From: Plebeiibacterium sediminum
GTDB lineage: Bacteria; Bacteroidota; Bacteroidia; Bacteroidales; Marinilabiliaceae
Length of the DNA: 64,000 nt
Direction of reading: 5' to 3'
Assembly (NCBI RefSeq): GCF_026013605.1
Contig: NZ_JAPDPJ010000008.1
Location: forward strand, 55,166-119,165
A program made the position numbers and the translations under genes. This document shows positions 54,201 through 62,122 of this stretch, in pieces. The number at the start of each line of letters is the position of its first letter. Position 1 is the first letter of the stretch. Below the pieces are notes generated by a model, which worked only from the letters and a program-made list of their open reading frames with translations, ran no database searches and was not told where the DNA came from.

Positions 54201-54830
54201 GATGCCGATGTTTATATCGGAATTGATTCTTCAATGACAACTTTACCATTATGGATGAAAGACTTTTTACCATCTGATAAGATAATTGAATCAGTATCTG
54301 ATGAAAAGGCGAAATTTATTCTTTATCAAAAGAAATTCTTAAAAGGACAAACTGTTGAGTTATTGCCAGCATCAGAAGCTAAAGAACAAAAGATGTATGT
54401 GGTAGCTGCAGTTCCTGTTTCAACATTAGATAAAGCCATCGACCTAAGAAAAACTGTTTCTTACCAGGCTGAAGATGGAAAACGTTGGGGTAATGCACAA
54501 CAGGTAAAATTCATGAAAAAGGATTGCATCATTGTTCCGGATAAAAATGGAAGCATTGGTTTCGTATTTAAAGTTGGCTTGGCTTCAAAATATGGATTAC
54601 AATTCCGCTTTATGAATATGGCAAATCATGAGATTGATGCTGATGTTGAAATTTTAGCAGCCGATGGTCGTTTAATGTGGGATGGCTCTTGGACATTTCC
54701 TTCAGCAAACATCAAATGGAAAAGCTTTAGAACAGATACTCAAACAACCATTAATGCCGGAACCTATACCATTAAAATCACACCTAAAGAAAAAGGCCCG
54801 CTGTATTTTGATTGGGTGAAAGTACAATAA
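51261..54830 (+). CDS. GH2-family glycosidase with malectin-like domain
   Basis: A 1189-residue lipoprotein (lipobox LFTGC) with GH2 sandwich, immunoglobulin-like and TIM-barrel domains (about 30-600). The acid-base Glu sits in WGLENEST near residues 437-443, replacing the usual GNE with ENE. The nucleophile is proposed as Glu in LNGEYGAWRS near 507-512. A malectin-type carbohydrate-binding domain begins near 727 (IYRVNCGGSDYIDQQGNVWM) and runs to about 880, followed by two beta-rich C-terminal domains. Family activities include beta-galactosidase, glucuronidase and galacturonidase. Its position in an RG-II-like operon fits a side-chain beta-uronidase, but the substrate is not assigned. It follows the previous gene by 28 bp. 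Confidence 0.88.
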   Translation: MMSLLRFRGIGYLLIAGLILFTGCSEKNSLRQDILLNEDWLTIANDSDKTAFNGFEDAEFSTEDWLSVDVPHNWDDYGGYRRMMHGNRHGYAWYRKEFMVQKQTDDKRYFLFFEGVGSYATVWVNGQKVGYHAGGRTTFTLDITEAVKFDQKNILAVQADHPSDIRDLPWVCGGCSPEWGFSEGSQPMGIFRPVHLIVTNSVRVEPFGVHIWNDNQITKEKAHLNIEVELKNYGSKPRKIELVNSFKDALGNEVAVAIEKFEIAPGATDTIAQEIKDIHHPHLWSVENPYLYHMETKIYEGNKLVDEITTPYGIRWIKWDIKGENATNRFYLNDEPVFINGTAEYEHILGQSHAFSDEQVQARVDQILSMGYNSFRDAHQPHNFRYHEAWDQNGILWWTQMAAHIWFDTPEFRENFKMLLRDWVKERRNSPSIILWGLENESTLPEDFARECSDIIRELDPTTSSQRLVTTCNGGSGTDWNVIQNWSGTYGGKPEIYDQEISKQLLNGEYGAWRSIDLHSEGEFDANGVLSEDRMTLLMESKIRLAEKASDKCCGQYHWLFNSHDNPGRTQGGEGFRDMDRLGPINYKGAVSIWGEPLDVFYMFRSNYVDNKKEPMVYIASHTWPDRWTEPGIKDGIRVYSNCDEVELFNGVNKNSLGRQKRGGIGTHFVFNQVDIQTNVLYAVGYVEGEKVAEDYIVMHHLPQGVDIKLLQGDVAPLMEADSDWNTIYRVNCGGSDYIDQQGNVWMADVHNISNDTWGSLSWTDDYPGLPAFYGSQRQTHDPIEGTDEWPLIQTFRYGRHKLKYHFPVADGKYKVDMYFVEPWYGTGGGLDCKGWRIFDVAVNNSTVLDDLDIWQEAGHDKLLKKTIEVDVKGGSLDISFPKVKSGQAVVSAIAISALDSNAKAAPASESLITNLKVQGGDQDNWKAETWMDTGIKQYSDSEQAFSSIPPVLYGAEWIKSPSIIQAENSSVIASFKLSADADVYIGIDSSMTTLPLWMKDFLPSDKIIESVSDEKAKFILYQKKFLKGQTVELLPASEAKEQKMYVVAAVPVSTLDKAIDLRKTVSYQAEDGKRWGNAQQVKFMKKDCIIVPDKNGSIGFVFKVGLASKYGLQFRFMNMANHEIDADVEILAADGRLMWDGSWTFPSANIKWKSFRTDTQTTINAGTYTIKITPKEKGPLYFDWVKVQ

Positions 54831-55215
54831 GAGGGTTAAAGGTTAAGGGGTAAAGGGTAACAAGGAACAAGGAGAAAGGAACAAGAATTGGCCTAGTGCA
54901 TAGAGCGAAGAGCTTTGAGTATCTTGTTAGAATTAGAAAGATAAATCTCTTAAGAATGGTTCTTTCGGCATCAGCAGGTGAACCATATGCTAGTTCGCGA
55001 TTTTATCACGTTCTGTAAATTAAAATATTAATAGATAACGTTATACGATGCAATCGTGCGACAACAAGTGGCAGTAAGAAGGTTAAAGGAACAAGGAAAA
55101 GGACTGAAAGTCCGATATAAAATAGCCAGGGGTTTTAGCCCCGGTAAAGTTGATGCAATACAATTAAACAAATTATCAAATCAACAAATCGAAAAAAAAT
55201 AATAAAAACTATACC
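54831..55215. repeat. Repeat-rich intergenic gap
   Basis: The 385-bp gap holds two purine-rich word repeats (54834-54887 and 55079-55100, variants of GGAACAAGGAGAAAGGAACA), the inverse of the pyrimidine repeats near 59170 and 60290. It also has small hairpins GGAC...GTCC (55101-55113) and CCAGGGG...CCCCGG (55126-55143). No gene is seen. It interrupts the packed operon, so the next gene may have its own promoter. Confidence 0.55.
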
Positions 55216-55218
55216 GTG

Positions 55219-56316
55219 ATGAAGACATTAAATGTATTGGTGATAATTGCTGTGGTGCTTGCAGCCTTTACAAGTTGTAAAAAAGAATTGCCAAAAACTG
55301 TGTCAAAGGAAAAGATGCAGGAGATCTATGAGGAAGTAAAAACGCCATATAAATATGGATTGGTAATGGTTCCTGAAGATGATTCTAAGAAAATGGATTG
55401 TCCTACTGTATATCGAAAAGGTGACAAGTGGTTTATGACCTATTTTGTTTTTGATGGTCGCGGATATGAAACCTGGTTAGCTCAGAGTGATGATTTATTA
55501 CATTGGGATAACATGGGTAAAGTGATGTCTTTTTCTGATACAACAGATTGGGATAGCAATCAAAAAGCAGGTTACCCAAGTTTACAAGATCCGGAGTGGG
55601 GAGGAAGCTATGAATTGGAACAGTTTGATGGCAAGTATTGGATGCCATATTTTGGTGGTAATTCACGAGGATACGAAAAAGGTTTGCTATCAATAGGTAT
55701 GGCTCACACAGAAAAGGATCCAACAACTGTACACCTTTGGGACAGAGAAAAAGAGCCTATTTTTATGGCTACAGATGAAGATGTACGTTGGTGGGAGAAC
55801 AGCACCATCTATAAAACATGGGTCTTATTCGATAGAAGCAAAACTACCGGATATCCATTTGTAATGTATTACAATGCAAGGGGTGATAGTATTAATCCAA
55901 ACAGAGGTGCAGAACGTATTGGTATGGCTGTGTCAAATGATATGGTAAACTGGGAGCGTTTTGGTACCGATCCTGTAATCAATCACCATAAAGGAATCTC
56001 TGGTGATGCGGTGATTCAAAAGATTGATGATGTTTCGGTAATGTTTTATTTCGGTGCTTTTTGGCCTACTCGTAAAGATTACGATGCATTTAACCGCTTT
56101 GCTTGTTCTTATGATCTTGTTAACTGGACAGAGTGGGATGGTAAAGATTTAGTATTCCCATCAGAGCCTTACGATAACTGGTTTGCTCACAAATCATATG
56201 TTGTTAAGCACGATGGTGTGGTTTACCACTTTTATTGTGCTACAAATCGCGATCAACAAAGAGGCATCGCTGTGGCAACGTCAAAAGATTTAGGAAAGAG
56301 TGAGTTAACTTATTAA
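55219..56316 (+). CDS. Five-bladed beta-propeller glycosidase lipoprotein, GH137-like candidate
   Basis: A 365-residue lipoprotein (lipobox AFTSC). ATG 55219 is taken rather than the GTG at 55216. The fold pattern of a five-bladed propeller is visible: MDCPTVYRKGDKWFMTYFVF, YPSLQDPEWGG, ENSTIYKTW, GISGDAVIQKIDDVSVMFYFGA and AHKSYVVKHDGVVYHFYCA, each with an acidic residue at a blade start. Candidates are GH43, GH130 or GH137; GH137 beta-L-arabinofuranosidase in the RG-II system is encoded next to or fused with a GH2 domain, and here a GH2 gene follows. The family stays uncertain without a search. Confidence 0.55.
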   Translation: MKTLNVLVIIAVVLAAFTSCKKELPKTVSKEKMQEIYEEVKTPYKYGLVMVPEDDSKKMDCPTVYRKGDKWFMTYFVFDGRGYETWLAQSDDLLHWDNMGKVMSFSDTTDWDSNQKAGYPSLQDPEWGGSYELEQFDGKYWMPYFGGNSRGYEKGLLSIGMAHTEKDPTTVHLWDREKEPIFMATDEDVRWWENSTIYKTWVLFDRSKTTGYPFVMYYNARGDSINPNRGAERIGMAVSNDMVNWERFGTDPVINHHKGISGDAVIQKIDDVSVMFYFGAFWPTRKDYDAFNRFACSYDLVNWTEWDGKDLVFPSEPYDNWFAHKSYVVKHDGVVYHFYCATNRDQQRGIAVATSKDLGKSELTY

Positions 56317-56319
56317 TAT

Positions 56320-56488
56320 AAACCACCCCGTCAGATTCTCGTACCTCGCATCTGCCACCCCTCCTTAAAAGGCGGGGAATGTTGTCAAGAGAAACGATTC
56401 CTCTTTCGAAGGATACATTAGTAAGTGCTGTAAATAATTCTCCTCCTTTTAAAGGAGGAGTACCCGAAGAATGAGGGGGAGGTGGTTT
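56320..56488. repeat. Inverted repeat element related to 36680-36840
   Basis: It starts AAACCACCCCG and ends GGGAGGTGGTTT, with internal CTCCTCCTTTTAAAGGAGGAG (limit 21; the core is a perfect palindrome around TTTTAAA) near 56441. Terminal motifs and the internal palindrome are shared with the first copy; the middle differs. Confidence 0.7.
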
Positions 56489-56528
56489 AAACTAATAACA
56501 AATAGCCATCAGCTTAAAAAAATAAATT

Positions 56529-58952
56529 ATGTATCAACACATAAATAAAATATTAATCATCGTTGCAGTTGCCTTATTGGCAGCCTGTAATCAAAAGGTT
56601 GATAATCCGCGACAGGTGGAATCTTTTAATAAAGGATGGAAATTCTTTTTAGGAGATACTGCTGATGCTTCAAAGGTATCATTTAATGATGCGGATTGGC
56701 GTGCATTGAATTTACCCCACGACTGGAGTATTGAAGGGGAGTTTAGTAAGGATAATCCTTCAACTACTGAAGGAGGAGCATTGCCAACTGGAATTGGATG
56801 GTATAGAAAAACCTTTAAGGTGGATTCAGTTCCTCAAAATCAAAAATATTATATCGACTTTGATGGAGTTTTTTGTAATAGTGAAGTTTGGTTAAACGGT
56901 CATTATTTAGGAAAGCGTCCATTTGGATACATTACCTTTCGTTATGATATGACTCCATATTTAAATTTTGAAGATAAGGAAAATGTAATGGCGGTGAGAG
57001 TAGATAATGATGCTCAGCCAGCTTCTCGTTGGTATACCGGATCAGGAATCTATCGTAATGTTTGGATGGTAACTATAAATCAGGTTCATGTTGATCATTG
57101 GGGTACTTATATTACAACACCAAAAGTTAGTGATGAGGCAGCAATCGTAAACCTTGAGGTTAAAATCAAAAACAATCAAAACGCAGCACAACAATTAAAG
57201 GTAAAAACTGAATTGTATGATCAGAATAATCAAGTTGTAGCTCAGGATGAAAAGTCAGTTTCCTGTAAAGATTCTCTATGTTCCATAGCCTATGATTTTA
57301 CTGTAAATCACCCCGTATTATGGTCCATTGAAAATCCTTATATGTACACAGCTGTAACAAGTGTTTATAATAAGAAGGAATTGATTGATCAATATGAAAC
57401 TCCATTTGGTATCAGATATTTTGAGTTTGATTCTGCAAAAGGATTCTTTTTAAATGGTCAGCCATTAAAAATTCACGGTGTCAATCAACATCACGATTTA
57501 GGTGCTTTAGGTGCTGCTGTAAACACCAGAGCCATGGAGCGCCAGCTTGAAATTTTAAAAGGAATGGGTTGTAATGCTATCCGTATGGCGCACAATCCTC
57601 CGGCTCAAGAATTATTGGATCTGTGCGATCAAATGGGATTTTTAGTTATTGATGAGTCCTTTGATGAATGGAAAAAAACTAAAGCTAAAAAAGGATATCA
57701 TTTATATTGGGATGAATGGCATGTTCGCGATTTACAGGATATGATTTTACGCGATCGTAACCACCCAAGTATTATTGCCTGGAGTATTGGAAACGAAATC
57801 AGAGAGCAGTTTGATACAACAGGAATATCTATTACAAGGGAGTTGGCTGGTATTGTAAAAGAGTTGGATAAAACCCGTCCTGTAACCAGTGCATTAACAG
57901 AGCAGGATCCTAAAAAAAATAATATATATCAATCAGGAGCTTTGGATTTAATTAGCTTTAACTATAAGCATAAGGAGTATCTTGATTTTCCAAAGAATTA
58001 CCCGGGTCAAAAAATGCTCGCTTCTGAAAATATGTCGGCTCTATCAACACGCGGACATTATGATATGCCTTCAGATAGTATGCGAATCTGGCCTTCGGCT
58101 TATAATGCTCCTTTGGTAGGTGCAAATGATGATTATACGGTTTCTGCTTATGATCATGTGTATGCCTATTGGGGTGCAACGCATGAGGATACATGGAATG
58201 TGGTTAAAAACAATGATTTCATCTCAGGGATGTTTATCTGGTCGGGGTTTGATTATTTAGGAGAACCAATACCTTACCCTTGGCCAGCACGTAGTTCTTA
58301 TTTAGGAATTATTGATTTGGCAGGATTCCCTAAAGACGCATATTACCTGTATCAAAGTGAATGGACAGATAAAACCATGTTACATATTTTCCCACATTGG
58401 AATTGGGAAAAAGGACAGGATATTGATGTTTGGGCGTATTATAATAATGCCGATGAGGTTGAACTATTCTTAAATGGTAAATCATTAGGTACACGTAAAA
58501 AAGAAGATGGAAAATTCCATGTAATGTGGCGAGTGCCGTTTGAACCAGGTACTCTTAAAGCAGTTTCTCGTACAGATGGTCAGGTTGTTTTAGAAAAAGA
58601 AATTCATACTGCAGGCGAGCCTTATAAAGTAGAATTAATTGCTGATCGTGAGGTAATTAATGCCGATGGAACAGATTTGTCTTTTATAACAGTTAAGATT
58701 ATGGACAAGGATGGTAATATGATTCCGGATGCAGATCAATTGGTTCATTTTGACATAGAAGGTAACGGCTTTATTGCCGGAGTTGACAATGGATATCAAG
58801 CCAGTTTAGAGCCATTTAAAGCCAATTATCGTAAAGCTTTTAATGGAATGTGCTTATTGATAGTTCAGGCCACAGAAGAAGCCGGGGATATTAAAATTAC
58901 AGCGACTACTGATGGCTTAAAAAATGGAGTATTGACTCTAAAATCAAAATAG
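56529..58952 (+). CDS. GH2-family beta-glycosidase lipoprotein
   Basis: An 807-residue lipoprotein (lipobox LLAAC). The N-terminal sandwich has FNKGWKFFLGD and NLPHDWSIEGEF. The TIM barrel has VNQHHDLGALG, NAIRMAHNPP, the acid-base Glu in WSIGNEIRE near residue 421 and the nucleophile Glu in LASENMS near 500. A DUF4982-like and an Ig-like domain follow (about 600-805, with KVELIADREVINADGTDLSF). The pattern resembles beta-galactosidases and beta-glucuronidases of Bacteroidota loci. With the preceding propeller it may correspond to the GH137/GH2 pairing known from RG-II loci. It is the last pectin gene and is followed by a hairpin. Confidence 0.93.
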   Translation: MYQHINKILIIVAVALLAACNQKVDNPRQVESFNKGWKFFLGDTADASKVSFNDADWRALNLPHDWSIEGEFSKDNPSTTEGGALPTGIGWYRKTFKVDSVPQNQKYYIDFDGVFCNSEVWLNGHYLGKRPFGYITFRYDMTPYLNFEDKENVMAVRVDNDAQPASRWYTGSGIYRNVWMVTINQVHVDHWGTYITTPKVSDEAAIVNLEVKIKNNQNAAQQLKVKTELYDQNNQVVAQDEKSVSCKDSLCSIAYDFTVNHPVLWSIENPYMYTAVTSVYNKKELIDQYETPFGIRYFEFDSAKGFFLNGQPLKIHGVNQHHDLGALGAAVNTRAMERQLEILKGMGCNAIRMAHNPPAQELLDLCDQMGFLVIDESFDEWKKTKAKKGYHLYWDEWHVRDLQDMILRDRNHPSIIAWSIGNEIREQFDTTGISITRELAGIVKELDKTRPVTSALTEQDPKKNNIYQSGALDLISFNYKHKEYLDFPKNYPGQKMLASENMSALSTRGHYDMPSDSMRIWPSAYNAPLVGANDDYTVSAYDHVYAYWGATHEDTWNVVKNNDFISGMFIWSGFDYLGEPIPYPWPARSSYLGIIDLAGFPKDAYYLYQSEWTDKTMLHIFPHWNWEKGQDIDVWAYYNNADEVELFLNGKSLGTRKKEDGKFHVMWRVPFEPGTLKAVSRTDGQVVLEKEIHTAGEPYKVELIADREVINADGTDLSFITVKIMDKDGNMIPDADQLVHFDIEGNGFIAGVDNGYQASLEPFKANYRKAFNGMCLLIVQATEEAGDIKITATTDGLKNGVLTLKSK

Positions 58953-58961
58953 TATATAAAA

Positions 58962-58999
58962 AAGATGGCTGATTTATTAATATATAAACCAGCCATCTA
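58962..58999. terminator. Hairpin terminator closing the pectin locus
   Basis: AGATGGCTG (58963-58971) and CAGCCATCT (58990-58998) form a perfect 9-bp stem with an 18-base loop. The T-run is weak, so it may serve both strands. Confidence 0.6.
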
Positions 59000-59150
59000 A
59001 TGTTATAGTTTTTCCAATTGTGTTATTAGTTTAAAAGTTAGGTTAATCAATTTTGTACAGTTTTTCTATTTTGATGCTAGGTTTTATTGTGTGTACAAAG
59101 GTTAACCTGCTTTTTTCTTATAATGATCAATAGTCTCCTGTAAGATTCTT

Positions 59151-59230
59151 CCAGTCTTCAGTCTCCAGTTCCTTTCTTCCTGTTCCTTTCTCCTTTAACC
59201 CTTCTCCCTTTTCCCTCTTCCTTTCTCCTA
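59151..59230. repeat. Pyrimidine-rich word repeat
   Basis: CCAGTCTTCAGTCTCCAGTT is followed by repeated TTCCTTTCTCC-type words up to the stop of the 59228-59839 gene. The same vocabulary occurs near 54850, 55080 and 60290. Confidence 0.6.
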
Positions 59231-59839
59231 TTTATGCATCTTATTTTTCTTAATCAATAGCAATACTTCGTTGTAAGTCATAGGGTAAGCACCAAGTGAT
59301 TCCCATTTAGCAAAGTATTCATAAACTAATTTTAAATTCACCTCACCATCATTGTAGGCAGATTCATTAATGATAAGTTCTGGAATGTAGCGTACTTTTT
59401 TACCCATTTTAAGTAGTTCTGTGATCACATGATCCACTTTATTTTCCAGTCCCACGCCAAAAACAATCCATTCCTTAGCCTTTAATTTTTTAACGCATTC
59501 AGCTGTGTTTTCGTTGCTGTTAAAAACCAAAACATCCTGAACACCGTCCTTAGTACCTCTTTCCAGATAAAACTTATATCTTTCACCAATAGACTTTTTC
59601 CATTCCTCTTTTTCCTTGTTGGCCGGAATAAAAACAAAGTCACGTTTATCATCTTCCATGGGTTGAAAACCATCTTCATGAATAGTGAATACAAGCGGTG
59701 CAACAATGGCAGAAATTAAACTGTAAATTTCAAACAGTTCATCACTAATAGGTTGACTTCTGTCGGGACAGTTAAATTTTACTTTATTTGGGGTGATTTC
59801 AATACAGTCAACATCAAAAAATACGTAGTTATTGGTCAT
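59228..59839 (-). CDS. Cysteine-hydrolase (isochorismatase)-like protein lacking the catalytic cysteine
   Basis: A 203-residue cytoplasmic protein. The N-terminal FFDVDCIEIT and the late WIVFGVGLENKVDHVITELL, followed by GKKVRYIPELI, match the strand-loop-helix arrangement of isochorismatase-fold hydrolases, in which a Cys normally lies at the start of the helix. Here that place is occupied by Lys or Glu (GVGLENKVD), so an amidohydrolase activity would be lost. It is on the opposite strand, next to repeats, and has no link to the pectin genes. The protein is otherwise intact. Family call is modest. Confidence 0.45.
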   Translation of the reverse strand: MTNNYVFFDVDCIEITPNKVKFNCPDRSQPISDELFEIYSLISAIVAPLVFTIHEDGFQPMEDDKRDFVFIPANKEKEEWKKSIGERYKFYLERGTKDGVQDVLVFNSNENTAECVKKLKAKEWIVFGVGLENKVDHVITELLKMGKKVRYIPELIINESAYNDGEVNLKLVYEYFAKWESLGAYPMTYNEVLLLIKKNKMHK

Positions 59840-60433
59840 CTTAAAATTGTTTTATGGCATCACAAATGATACTGGTTAAACATAATCGGTTTTTAAGATG
59901 TGATCCCAGAGAGTTATAAATATTCGGGCAAAATAATTGAAGTGAAGAGATAATATAGGTGGTTTCTTTTCTACTCCTTTATTCGTAAACAAATATAGCT
60001 TAATAAATGGTTGTAAAAAGTTAAAATGTGCGAATTAATATTGATTATTGTGGTATTTGGTGATAAAATGTTCTAAAATTAGGTGTAAATATGATAAAAC
60101 GTAAGGGGTTATATCTTATTCAATAGTACTCAGTACTCAGTCTACAGTCAACAGACTTCAGTAGGGAGTGTAAATATCTGTTTATTTGTAGATTTGTTTA
60201 TTGGTTAATTTGCCGACTGCTATTTCCTAACTGCCGACTGCCGACTGTGAACTGCGAACTGCCAACTATTTGCCCCTGTTCCTTTCTCCCTGTTCTCTTC
60301 TCCTTGTTCCTTGTTCCCTGTTCCCTTCTCCCAATTAATCCCAAATTAAACAAGTTACATTACCAACTTTATAAACTTTACTTATTTTTGTGTTTGTTTT
60401 TCTAGTACAAATAATCATTAAAACCAATTATTG
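59840..60433. repeat. Intergenic gap with word-like repeats
   Basis: The gap holds CAGTACTCAGTCTACAGTCA (60126-60145), ACTGCCGACTGCC-type words (60212-60270) and pyrimidine words TTCCTTGTTCC (60278-60332). The -7-like TATTTTTG at 60383-60390 probably serves the following gene. I see no gene. Confidence 0.55.
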
Positions 60434-61138
60434 ATGAAAATTCACTGTATTTTACACGTTGATTTTGAAACACCTGGATATATTGTTGATTGGGCGGAGT
60501 GGAATGATTTTGAAGTTTCTTATACACATATTTATAATAATGATCCTTTTCCTGAGATGAAGGAGTTTGATATGTTGGTGGTTATGGGCGGACCGATGGG
60601 GGTGTATGAATATGACAAATACTCATGGTTAAAGGAAGAACAGGAATTTATTAAAAAAGCTATTGACGCTGATAAATATGTATTAGGCGTTTGTCTTGGA
60701 TCTCAACTGATTGCCGAAGCCTTAGGAGCTAAAGTATATCCATCCGGTATTCAGGAAATAGGCTGGTATAAAATTGAATTAACAGAAGAAGGTACTCAAC
60801 GATGGGGAAGTTTTGATCCGGAGAATCGTTGGGTTGTTTTACACTGGCATGGTGATACATTTGATTTACCTGAAGGTGCTATACTACTGGCTTCATCAGA
60901 AGCTACCAAACATCAGGCATTTGCTATTGGAGATAAGGTTTTGGGATTACAGTTTCATATGGAAGCTACACCTTCAACTGCCAGGGGGATGTATAATGTA
61001 TTTAAAGACGAGTTGGAAGATTTGCAAGGACAGAAATATGTGATGCCTGGCAAGGAAATGCTTAAAAGAGAAGTATATTTCCATGATATCAATGCATTGT
61101 TGGAAGCAATATTAGATCAGTTTGTAGGTAATAGCTAG
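60434..61138 (+). CDS. Class I glutamine amidotransferase
   Basis: A 234-residue cytoplasmic protein; ATG 60434 is used, not the TTG just before it. The GATase1 triad is present: Cys in GVCLGSQLIAEALGA near residue 90, His and Glu in LQFHMEATP near 175-179. The MGGPMGVYEYD oxyanion strand lies near 52-62. It is free-standing, without a synthetase domain, like GuaA-related amidotransferases of unknown partner. It lies 58 bp before the MTHFR-like gene and may form an operon with it. A substrate cannot be named. Confidence 0.88.
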   Translation: MKIHCILHVDFETPGYIVDWAEWNDFEVSYTHIYNNDPFPEMKEFDMLVVMGGPMGVYEYDKYSWLKEEQEFIKKAIDADKYVLGVCLGSQLIAEALGAKVYPSGIQEIGWYKIELTEEGTQRWGSFDPENRWVVLHWHGDTFDLPEGAILLASSEATKHQAFAIGDKVLGLQFHMEATPSTARGMYNVFKDELEDLQGQKYVMPGKEMLKREVYFHDINALLEAILDQFVGNS

Positions 61139-61195
61139 TGGTAGCATAGAGTCAAAAGCCAGGAACAATTGTTCATTATTAATTAAAAAAGAAGG

Positions 61196-62113
61196 ATGTT
61201 AAAAGATAAAGTACTATCAAAAGAGTCAGGAATTTTATTGTATGGACTAACCCCTCCAAAATTAAAAACTGAAGAGGATAAAATTGCGGTTATTGCCAAA
61301 AAGCAAATAGAGCGAATTAAAAACCTGGAGATTGATGGCTTGGTGTTATATGATATTCAGGATGAAACCTCAAGAAATGACTCGCCTCGTCCTTTTCCTT
61401 TTATGCCTACATTAAGTCCTGATTACTACAGTAACAAATATCTGAGTGAATTAGATATTCCTAAAGTGATTTATAAGAGTGTAGGAAAATATAGTGAAGA
61501 AGATTTTAAATATTGGCTTAATCAGGAAACGGCAAATATTGATTGTTCTGTATTTGTAGGATCACCATCTAAAGATCAGGTAACGAAGTTATCATTGGGT
61601 AATGCCTATAAAATTAAGCAGGATGTAAATGCTGATATTGTATTGGGAGGTGTAACTATTCCGGAGCGCCACGCAGTTAAAGGGGATGAGCATTTGCGAT
61701 TGTTTAATAAAATAGATAAGGGATGTAGATTCTTTATTTCGCAATGTGTTTATAATATTAACAATACCAAAAATTTCCTTTCTGATTATTATTATACATC
61801 TGTCGAAAATAATAGAGAACTGCAACCCATCATATTTACATTAACACCATGTGGTTCTATCAAAACCATGCATTTTATGGAGTGGCTGGGGATTGATATT
61901 CCAAAGTGGTTAATCAACGAATTAAAGCATTCTCACGATATTCTGTCAAAATCAATTGAGATTTGTAAAATGATTGCAACTGAGATTGTACATTTTGCAA
62001 AAGAAAAGAATATGCCTATCGGTTTTAATATTGAAAGTGTAGCCATCAGAAAAGAAGAAATAGAAGCTTCTATTGATCTATTAAAGGATATAAGATCTTT
62101 AATGAACGAATAG
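61196..62113 (+). CDS. Methylenetetrahydrofolate reductase-like protein
   Basis: A 305-residue cytoplasmic protein with a fair Shine-Dalgarno AGAAGG just before the ATG. The N-terminal LLYGLTPPKLKTEEDK and LVLYDIQDETSRNDSPRPFPF, and the later GGVTIPERHAVKGDEHLRLFNKIDKGCRFFISQCVYN, match the MTHFR-like TIM barrel (the FISQ-type flavin region). It differs from classical MetF in the N-terminal Glu region and probably has another substrate or a divergent folate role. It ends at the start of the 111-bp repeat array. Confidence 0.72.
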   Translation: MLKDKVLSKESGILLYGLTPPKLKTEEDKIAVIAKKQIERIKNLEIDGLVLYDIQDETSRNDSPRPFPFMPTLSPDYYSNKYLSELDIPKVIYKSVGKYSEEDFKYWLNQETANIDCSVFVGSPSKDQVTKLSLGNAYKIKQDVNADIVLGGVTIPERHAVKGDEHLRLFNKIDKGCRFFISQCVYNINNTKNFLSDYYYTSVENNRELQPIIFTLTPCGSIKTMHFMEWLGIDIPKWLINELKHSHDILSKSIEICKMIATEIVHFAKEKNMPIGFNIESVAIRKEEIEASIDLLKDIRSLMNE

Positions 62114-62122
62114 AGAAATGAT

